NCBI GenBank assembly: GCA_026984455.1 | Contig: JALSSC010000072.1 | Coordinates: 55,733-119,732 of the forward strand | Length of the DNA: 64,000 nucleotides | Direction of reading: 5' to 3' | DNA from: Chromatiaceae bacterium | Lineage (GTDB): Bacteria; Pseudomonadota; Gammaproteobacteria; Chromatiales; Chromatiaceae | Shown here: piece after piece, positions 58,060 to 64,000 of the stretch | Layout: each line of letters opens with the position of its first letter | Position numbering within the stretch: the stretch's first letter is position 1 | Program-made: the position numbers and the translations under genes | Notes under the pieces: generated by a model | The model's input: only the letters and a program-made list of their open reading frames with translations | Told to the model about the DNA's origin: nothing | The model's database searches: none

Positions 58060-58917
58060 ATGAAAAAGCATGTCTTTCCTGCGCGGGCACTCTCCCGCGG
58101 GCTGTTGTGTGTGGTCCTGGCCCTGGCCCCGGTGATGCCGGGGCTCGCCAAGGGCCTGTTGCGGGTGGCCGTGATGCCGGTGGAGGCTGCCTCGGGGGTG
58201 AGCCCCAATCTGCGCGAGAAGGTGCGCCTGGAACTGGAGAGCCAACTGGTCAAGAGCGGCAAGGTGGAGGTGATCGAGCGGGCCAAGCTGGCGAAGATCA
58301 GCGAGGAGATGAAGCTCAGCCTGCAAGGGGTCATGGATCCGGCCACCGCCCAGCAATTGGGCAAGCTCACCGGGGTGAGCGTGTTCCTGTTCCCGCGCAT
58401 CACCAGTGCTTGGGCGAGCCAGCACCGGGAGCACCAGGACCTGATCGACGAAGACGAGGTGACGGTCAAGGCCGGCTTCCAACTCGCCTTGAAGCTGGTG
58501 CGGACCGAAACCGGGCGTATCCTCGCCGCGGAGACCGTCTCCGGCAGCTTTCGCAGGACCCGAATGGAGTCCGAAGGGGGCATCCCCTCGCGCGGCGGGG
58601 CCTTGGCCGCGGCCCGGGCGGCCGCGGTGAAGCGCGCCGGCAGCGTCATCCTCGGCGCCCTCTATCCGGTCAAGGTGGCCCACTACAACCCCAAGACCGG
58701 GGTGGTGGTGCTGAACCGGGGCAAGGGCAGCCTGCGGGTGGGACAGCGGCTCAAGGTCTATTCCCAGGGCGAGGCCATCATCGACCCCGATACGGGCGAG
58801 GTGCTGGGCTCCGACGAGGAACAGATCGGCCTCATCAAGGTGACGGCGGTGCGTGCCCGGTTGTCCAAGGCAAGGATTCTCAAGGGTTCCGTGGAGCGCG
58901 GGGCGGTTTGCAGGTAG
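58060..58917 (+). CDS. CsgG-family secreted protein with SH3-like tail
   Basis: A 285-residue protein with signal SRGLLCVVLALAPVMPGLA. The CsgG-type domain includes LRVAVMPVEAASGVSPNLREKVRLELESQL, VEVIERAKLAKI and ATAQQLGKLTGVSVFLFPRITSA. A C-terminal segment, about residues 205-285, has VVVLNRGKGSLRVGQRLKVYS, as in the FlgT C-terminal or SH3-like fold. CsgG is a lipoprotein pore in curli secretion; here no lipobox cysteine follows the signal, so membrane insertion would differ. Members also act as peptidoglycan-synthase activators. The gene starts three bases after the previous one. Confidence 0.7.
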   Translation: MKKHVFPARALSRGLLCVVLALAPVMPGLAKGLLRVAVMPVEAASGVSPNLREKVRLELESQLVKSGKVEVIERAKLAKISEEMKLSLQGVMDPATAQQLGKLTGVSVFLFPRITSAWASQHREHQDLIDEDEVTVKAGFQLALKLVRTETGRILAAETVSGSFRRTRMESEGGIPSRGGALAAARAAAVKRAGSVILGALYPVKVAHYNPKTGVVVLNRGKGSLRVGQRLKVYSQGEAIIDPDTGEVLGSDEEQIGLIKVTAVRARLSKARILKGSVERGAVCR

Positions 58918-58970
58918 CCTATACCATTGCCCCGGGGCGTCTCACGACAAGAAAAACACAGGGGGTCACT

Positions 58971-60926
58971 ATGCACGGGATCTATCGGGGATGGACGGGG
59001 CTGAGGGGCTTTGCCCTGTTTCTGGTGGCCGCCTTCGTCATCGGCTGCGTGGCCACCGAACACCGGGAGAACATGGAAAAGGCGCAGATCGTAGGCGCAT
59101 CCCGCGGCCTCGCGGCCGAGGTGGCGATGTTGGAACAGGACGTGCTCACCGATCCCGACGCCCAGGGTGTACGCCACATCGACCCCGCCACCGATGTCAT
59201 CAAGCTCCTGGAACTCGGCGCCCTCTATCACTATGCGGGCATGTATGAGCGCAGCAACGAGGCCCTGGAGATCGTCTACGCCCACTATGCGCCCAAGGAG
59301 ATGCTCACCGACATCAATCTCCAGGACACCCTCAAGGCGGGGGTCAAGGCGGTGCTCTCGGAGGGCATCGCCGGGTCCTACGACCTCTCGGGCTACGAGA
59401 AGGTCTTCCTGCACACCCTCAAGGCCCTCAACTATCTGATGCTCGACGACCTGGAAGGGGCCATGGTGGAGATCCGCCGGGGCGAGTATCAGCAGTCCCG
59501 GATCGAGGACGAATTGGAAGAGAAACGCCAGGAGGCGCACAAGGAACGCGACGAGCACGCCGACCTGTTCGAGCAGGCCGATCCCGAACGGCTCAACCGG
59601 GCGCAGAGCCGCTTCATGGCCAAGGCCCGGCTCTCCGACGAGGAGAAGCGCTTGATCGCCGGCTTGAAGGACGGCTACCGCAACGCCATGACCTACGCCG
59701 TCTCCTCGGTGGGCTATGAACTCAGTTGGGGCGAGGAGGGCGACAGCGTCCTCGATGACGCCGCCATCGACCTGAGCAAGTCCTTCGGCCTCTTTCCCAA
59801 CCCCGCGGTGGGCGACCGTTACCTGAGTTGGGCGATCTACCGCCAGCGCCTGAACACGGCCTCCGAGCAACCGGTGATCCAGGCGATCCGCTCTATCTAC
59901 CCGAGCATATACCAGGACGCCAGACGTCACCCCGGGGAGATGAAAAACGTCCATGTCTTCCTTTCCACCGGCAGCAGCCCGCGGGTCAAGCCCTTGATCC
60001 TGCGTCTGCCCAACCCGGTCTCGGAGACGATATCCAAGGTCGTGATTCCCCGCTACGAGCGCATCCCGGACCAGAACTACCAGTTGGAGATCGAGTCCGC
60101 GCACCAGCGGGGGCCGGCGGCCAAGGAACTGGACTTCGACGCCCTGGCCCTCAAGAGCTTCGACGACAAGCTGCCGGCGATGTATTTCCGCATCATCACC
60201 CGTCTGGTGGTCCAGACCATCGTCGACAAGCAGTTGAAGGACAAGATGGGCATGTTCGGGCAGATCGCTGCGGCGGTGAAGAACGAGCTCCTGGAACAGC
60301 CCGATACCCGCAGCTGGACCGCCCTGCCCAAGGCCATCCACTACGGGGCCATGTATGCCCGGGGTGACGAACTGACGGTCCGGGTGCGTGGCCAGGGTGG
60401 ACAGGTCCTGTTCAACAAGCGCTACCCCGTGGCCGGGGACGAGGTCCTGTTGGTGGACATCCGCAAGGTGGGCGATCACTTCGAGGACCACATGGTGGCC
60501 ATCCCCGCCCGATTCCCCCAAGGGAGCGGTAAGCGTCATGGCCGGGCCGGGGCCGGCGGGACGCGGCGCATGGTGCGTTTGCTCCAGGCACGGCTCAACG
60601 CCCTGGGCTATCCGGCGGGAGTCGCCGACGGCCAGGCCGGCAGGCAGACCCGCGCCGCGGTGCGCGCCTTCCAGAAGGATCACGGCATGACCGTCACCGG
60701 TCGCATCGACAGCGCCCTCGCGGATAGCGTGGCCGGCGCCTACCGCGATCTGGTGCGCGAGGTCCAGAGCCGGCTCAATGCCCTGGGCTACGATACGGGG
60801 ACCCCCGACGGGGTCCCCGGACAGCGTACCCGGGAGGCGGTGAAGTCCTTTCAGCGGGCCCAGGGACTGACGGTCTCCGGGCGCATCGACACGGCCCTGT
60901 TGCAGCGCTTGCAGCAGGCCCAGTGA
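58971..60926 (+). CDS. COG3014-like lipoprotein with two C-terminal peptidoglycan-binding repeats
   Basis: A 651-residue lipoprotein with GFALFLVAAFVIGC as signal and lipobox. Residues about 40-500 resemble COG3014 proteins, seen next to CsgG-like and LpoB-like genes elsewhere. This part has LELGALYHYAGMYERSNEALEIVYAHY, LKALNYLMLDDLEGAMVEIRRG, and a coiled-coil-like EELEEKRQEAHKERDEHADL region. Two peptidoglycan-binding domain-1 repeats follow near 520-645, each with LQARLNALGYPAG or VQSRLNALGYDTG and a matching RAFQKDHGMTVTG or KSFQRAQGLTVSG. The ATG is preceded by GGGGG. The fusion is notable. Confidence 0.72.
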   Translation: MHGIYRGWTGLRGFALFLVAAFVIGCVATEHRENMEKAQIVGASRGLAAEVAMLEQDVLTDPDAQGVRHIDPATDVIKLLELGALYHYAGMYERSNEALEIVYAHYAPKEMLTDINLQDTLKAGVKAVLSEGIAGSYDLSGYEKVFLHTLKALNYLMLDDLEGAMVEIRRGEYQQSRIEDELEEKRQEAHKERDEHADLFEQADPERLNRAQSRFMAKARLSDEEKRLIAGLKDGYRNAMTYAVSSVGYELSWGEEGDSVLDDAAIDLSKSFGLFPNPAVGDRYLSWAIYRQRLNTASEQPVIQAIRSIYPSIYQDARRHPGEMKNVHVFLSTGSSPRVKPLILRLPNPVSETISKVVIPRYERIPDQNYQLEIESAHQRGPAAKELDFDALALKSFDDKLPAMYFRIITRLVVQTIVDKQLKDKMGMFGQIAAAVKNELLEQPDTRSWTALPKAIHYGAMYARGDELTVRVRGQGGQVLFNKRYPVAGDEVLLVDIRKVGDHFEDHMVAIPARFPQGSGKRHGRAGAGGTRRMVRLLQARLNALGYPAGVADGQAGRQTRAAVRAFQKDHGMTVTGRIDSALADSVAGAYRDLVREVQSRLNALGYDTGTPDGVPGQRTREAVKSFQRAQGLTVSGRIDTALLQRLQQAQ

Positions 60927-60989
60927 GCCTTTCCCGGCCCCGGGCCCGGGCGGTCCGGGGCCGGGCCATTCCAAAAGGAGCGTATCGAC

Positions 60990-61586
60990 ATGAGCTTGAG
61001 ATCCACTGCCCTCGTCCTCGGCGCCGCCCTCGTCCTCGGCGCCTGTCAGACCACCGAGTCCGTCTATCGCAACCCCAGTGCCGAGTCGGAGGTCAAGACC
61101 ACCCGTTGGCAGGCCCATGACCTCCAATCCACGGCTCTGGCCATGGTGGACTCCTTCCTCAACGATCCCTATATCGTCGGTGACGACCAGCCGGTCATCC
61201 GCTTCACCGGGATCAAGAACAAGACCAGCCAGCACATCGACACCAAGGCCCTGTCGGACCGCATCCGCGCCTATCTGATCCGTTCCCACCGGGTGCGGGT
61301 GCTCACCGACTGGGATGCCGACAAGGGGCAGCGCAAGAAGGCCCGGGCCGAGGCCAAGTACTCCCATTCCCGGGCGGTGGACCGCTCCACCCGGCGCAGC
61401 CTGCGCAAGAGCAAGGCCGCCGGCTATCACCTGTTCGGAGAGATCAGCGAGATCCATCAGACCGACAGCAACGCCACCGAGCGTTCCTACCAGATCATCA
61501 TGAATCTGCATGACATCGAGACCGACGAACTGATCTGGTCCGACATCAAGGACATCCAGAAGGTCAAGCAACGCAGCTTCTTCTGA
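60990..61586 (+). CDS. LpoB-like penicillin-binding-protein activator lipoprotein
   Basis: A 198-residue lipoprotein with lipobox LVLGAC. The mature domain, with DQPVIRFTGIKNKTSQHIDTKALSDRIRAYL, matches the LpoB fold (TolB-N-like). SKAAGYHLFGEISEIHQTDSNATERSYQIIMNLHDIETDELIWSD is the C-terminal half. LpoB reaches through the peptidoglycan to activate PBP1b in Enterobacteria. Last gene of the envelope cluster. Which synthase it acts on is not shown. A hairpin lies just after the stop. Confidence 0.78.
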   Translation: MSLRSTALVLGAALVLGACQTTESVYRNPSAESEVKTTRWQAHDLQSTALAMVDSFLNDPYIVGDDQPVIRFTGIKNKTSQHIDTKALSDRIRAYLIRSHRVRVLTDWDADKGQRKKARAEAKYSHSRAVDRSTRRSLRKSKAAGYHLFGEISEIHQTDSNATERSYQIIMNLHDIETDELIWSDIKDIQKVKQRSFF

Positions 61587-61965
61587 CGACAGCGGTCATC
61601 GGCGCGGAATGGACCCGGGGTCGATTCCGGGTCCGGCTGCTTCATGCTTTGATCTTCACCCGCTTCAGCCGTGGGGGGCCGCCGGGGTCATCGAGACCGA
61701 ACTCAGGCGCATGGCCCTGGCCGCGCCGACAGGCGGGGGAGGCAGACCGAAAAAAGAAAAGAATAGGAAATCCAACCGTCTACGTTGAAATATCGGACCG
61801 TTCTGAGCCCCGGTCAAGGCCGCGCTGAGTGTCGTCCAATGAGAGACAGGAAGGTCGGAAGGTAGGCTGGGTGGAGGGAAGTTCTGGGCGGCGGTTTTTC
61901 AGGACAAGAAAGATCGGATCGCGCACGACAGACCATAGAAGGATCCGCGGCTGCCGAGGCGCCAC
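61587..61965. other. Intergenic region, envelope cluster to transposase remnant
   Basis: No gene is credible here. A perfect 8-bp stem GGACCCGG/CCGGGTCC (61611-61634) is not followed by a T run, so it is a poor rho-independent terminator. A purine-rich low-GC patch near 61749-61768 may be the end of the IS91-like remnant. Confidence 0.4.
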
Positions 61966-63089
61966 TTACCAGCTTATGCGCTGATCGAATTCGAAATCGG
62001 GCTCCGGCTCGGCGGGCGGGTCGCCCGTAAGCCGTTCTTCATCGAGAAAATCGGCCCCGCCGTCGTCCTCCTCCCACTGCGGGGGAGCGCGCGCCGGGGC
62101 GATCGGCGGCGGCTGGGCGGGTTCGCCTATGTGGTTCAGAATTCGCCGCACCGGGGACGCCTCGGTGATGAAGGCAATGATCCGCATCTCGGTCCCGCAC
62201 TGGGGACAACTCAACGGGGAAGCTGCATAGATACGGGACAGCAGTATCGCCTAGAGATAGCGGGCGGGGGAACGGTGCGGCGTCTTGCTGGACTCTTCGT
62301 CGGAAGCCGCCACTGGCGGCGACTGCTGCGCGGCGGTGGCCGCGGAGGCCAGAGCAGTAACGGCGGCCCGCAGGGGCACGCTGGGAGCCAGAACCCCGTA
62401 GTCGCGGTGCCGGCGTTGACGCGGCAGTGGGACCAACGCGGCGATGCGCTCGATGAACTCCAGTGGCGAGAGGATGAGCTGGGTGCGGCCATCGGGACCG
62501 GGTTTGGGTAGGTGGTAGATCAGGCGGTGGGCATCGAACTCTTGAAGCCGTTCGGCGGCGAACGCAGGGCGGGCGCAATAGCGCAGCAGCCGCTCAAGCC
62601 CGCGCCGATCGTCGGCCGCAATGCGCGCCGTGGCGTCCAGCGAGAACCCGCCGCCGTGGTCCCACAACTCCATCTCCTTACGGTCGTCCTTGTCGAGTAT
62701 CCCGCCTCGAACAAATGCGCGCAGGATGCGACGGCGGACCTTGGCCTGTACCGCCTCGGCGTCGTACCCATCGAACTCAGCCACAGCGATGAAGCGTACT
62801 CCGTGGTCCGGATCGGGCTCGAATACCCCGTGATGACGCAGACGTGAAAGTGCGTGTGAAGGTTGAGCGAGGAGCCGAAACGGTGGATAAAAGCCACCGC
62901 ACCGGCGCGCGCATCCGGCCCCGCTCCGGGGCTATGCGTGCGCAGGTGACGCTCGATCTCGTCCAGGAAGATGCGCAGGGCAGTATTCAGGGCTTCGCGG
63001 TCATGGTGGAGGTGATAGCGCAGCCGCTTGGGCAGGGACAGGACCCACTGGCGCACCGGCCGCGGGGGCAGGACATGATCGACAAGGTG
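61966..63089 (-). pseudogene. IS91-family transposase, broken
   Basis: Conserved IS91-type transposase segments appear in order on the minus strand: HLVDHVLPPRPVRQWVLSLP, LNLHTHFHVCVI with the HFH motif, WDHGGGFSLDATARIAADD, LERLLRYCARPAFAAERL and CPQCGTEMRIIAFITEAS. They need two frame changes to join. A one-base loss near 62831 separates HVCVI from GVFEPDPDHG. An in-frame TAG at 62248-62250 replaces an expected Trp codon in RYLWAMLL-like sequence. The N-terminal zinc-ribbon is cut off at 63090, where the IS21-like element begins. It cannot encode an active transposase. Confidence 0.85.
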
Positions 63090-63183
63090 TGTCAATACCG
63101 ACCCAAGATGTCCCCTTTTCAGCGGTTTGAGATGTCCGGTTTTCAACGATTTCAACTTGGCTGACCAGGCCGCCTGAGGTCGC

Positions 63184-63960
63184 TCATTCGTCTGCTTTGT
63201 CTTCGGACTTCTCGATGGGTTGGGTGATCAGCCCAGCCTTGCGCTTTTCCTTCAGGCGGAAGCTCTCGCCCTTGATGTTGAGGGTGGTTGCGTGGTGCAG
63301 CAGCCGGTCCAGGATGGCGGTGGCGATCACCTGATCCGAGAACACTTCGCCCCAGTCCACGAACCCCTTGTTCGAGGTGAGGATCATCGCCGCCTTCTCA
63401 TAGCGCCTCGCCACCAGACGGAAGAACAGGCTGGCCTCCTGGCGGTTCAGCGGCAGATAGCCGATCTCGTCGATGATCAGCAACTTGGGGTAGGTGAACT
63501 GCTGCAGCTGCCGTTCCAGCCGATTCTCCGCCTGCGCCCGCTTGACCCGGGTCATCAGCTCTTCGAGCGTCAGGAACAGCACCCGGTGGCCAGCCTCGGC
63601 GGCCTTGACCGCCAGGCCGATGGTCAAGTGGGTCTTGCCCACGCCCGGCGGCCCCAGCAGGATGACGTTCTCGGCCCGCTCGACGAAGGCGCCACCTGAC
63701 AGTTCGCGCACCACCTTGCGGTCGATGGAAGGCTGAAAGCTGAAGTCGAACTGCTCTAGGGTCTTGATCCAGGGCAGCCGAGCCTGCTTGAGGCGGCTCT
63801 CCAGGCCCTTCTGATGCCGCCCGTTCCACTCGGTGGCCAAGGCCTCGGCCAGGAAGCCGCGATAGTCCAGCTCCCGCTTGGCGGCCTGCTCGCACAGGGC
63901 GTCGAGGTTGTCCGGCAGGTATTCCATCTTGAGCTTGTGCATCAGGCCGTTCAGTTCCAT
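63184..63960 (-). CDS. istB: IS21-like helper ATPase IstB
   Basis: The 258-residue AAA+ ATPase assists the IstA transposase of IS21 elements. It starts MELNGLMHKLKMEYLPDNLD. Walker A is LLGPPGVGKTHLTIGLA near residue 104, Walker B is KLLIIDEIGYLPL and the sensor block is MILTSNKGFVDWGEVF. The product is complete with no frameshift, so it may be active. The start overlaps the predicted istA stop, the common IS21 arrangement. Confidence 0.94.
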   Translation of the reverse strand: MELNGLMHKLKMEYLPDNLDALCEQAAKRELDYRGFLAEALATEWNGRHQKGLESRLKQARLPWIKTLEQFDFSFQPSIDRKVVRELSGGAFVERAENVILLGPPGVGKTHLTIGLAVKAAEAGHRVLFLTLEELMTRVKRAQAENRLERQLQQFTYPKLLIIDEIGYLPLNRQEASLFFRLVARRYEKAAMILTSNKGFVDWGEVFSDQVIATAILDRLLHHATTLNIKGESFRLKEKRKAGLITQPIEKSEDKADE

Positions 63961-64000
63961 GTTGCCGCCTCCTCGTAGGCCGTCAGGCTACGGGTCTGAA
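63951..64000 (-). CDS. istA: Probable IstA transposase, 3' end only
   Basis: A short reading frame from the window edge, QTRSLTAYEEAATWN then a stop, overlaps the istB start by ten bases (ATGGAACTGA). This is where istA should end in IS21. Too little sequence for a secure family call. Confidence 0.5.
   Translation of the reverse strand, partial: QTRSLTAYEEAATWN

Larger units (their letters stand above)
63090..64000 (-). mobile_element. IS21-family insertion element, incomplete at window edge
   Basis: One end is TGTCAATACCGACCC at 63090, the TGT terminus expected of IS21 elements. It carries subterminal similar blocks GATGTCC and GAGATGTCC. istB and the 3' end of istA are inside. The other end, most of istA and the target duplication are beyond the window. 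It is inserted in the IS91-type transposase gene, whose homology runs up to the junction. Confidence 0.78.

Noticed and set aside
58758..61571. 937-codon open frame on the minus strand across the envelope cluster
   Set aside because: It mirrors three plus-strand genes with signal peptides and known folds, and contains no motif of its own.
54098..61586. The envelope cluster as a curli operon
   Set aside because: No CsgA, CsgB, CsgE or CsgF-like proteins were seen, and the CsgG-like protein lacks the lipobox.
61611..61634. Perfect hairpin after the LpoB-like gene as a terminator
   Set aside because: No T run follows the stem on either strand, so it was not called a rho-independent terminator.

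Overview
The window looks like the chromosome of a high-GC gammaproteobacterial sulfur oxidiser, most likely of the Chromatiales. The housekeeping proteins are gammaproteobacterial in type. The order leuCDB-asd-fimV-truA-trpF-(trpBA)-accD-folC matches the pseudomonad/Chromatiales arrangement, and a gene for a Gly/Trp/Tyr-rich secreted sulfur globule protein sits in the middle. No rRNA, tRNA or CRISPR array was seen. All assignments come from reading translations by eye; no database search was possible.

Layout. 1-8.4 kb: the 5' part of a PilS-type sensor kinase on the minus strand, then sucCD, nadE and glnB, and the gatCAB amidotransferase operon. 8.6-9.3 kb: a convergent twin-FHA protein. 9.6-23.9 kb, plus strand: leuCDB, asd, fimV, truA, trpF, trpB, trpA, accD, folC, an L,D-transpeptidase without signal peptide and a YcgR-like PilZ protein. 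24.1-31.8 kb, minus strand: pyruvate dehydrogenase aceE-aceF-lpd, coupled to a YtfJ-like protein and a ClC transporter. 32.1-32.4 kb: the sulfur globule protein gene with its own promoter and terminator. 32.7-37.6 kb: a lower-GC segment with a four-gene coupled operon (lipoprotein, solute-binding protein, permease, ATPase) and a small c-type cytochrome. 37.9-46.2 kb, minus strand: a complete fatty-acid oxidation operon (fadD, fadJ, fadI, fadE) headed by a YiiX-like permuted papain-fold protein. 46.5-53.8 kb: OsmC-family protein, purC, an unknown protein, a PfkB kinase, prmB, a MITE-like inverted-repeat element, an unknown protein, hemN and a second acyl-CoA ligase. 54.1-61.6 kb: eight colinear genes for exported proteins (TPR lipoprotein, LPP20-like, FlgT-like, CsgG-like, COG3014-like with two peptidoglycan-binding repeats, LpoB-like). 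62.0-64.0 kb: a broken IS91-family transposase interrupted by an IS21-family element that runs off the window.

The best candidates for something new are the eight-gene envelope cluster, the YiiX-like protein coupled to beta-oxidation, and the lower-GC lipoprotein-ABC operon. The mobile DNA at the right end is a readable decay series: a one-base deletion, a Trp-to-stop change and an IS21 insertion in one transposase gene.
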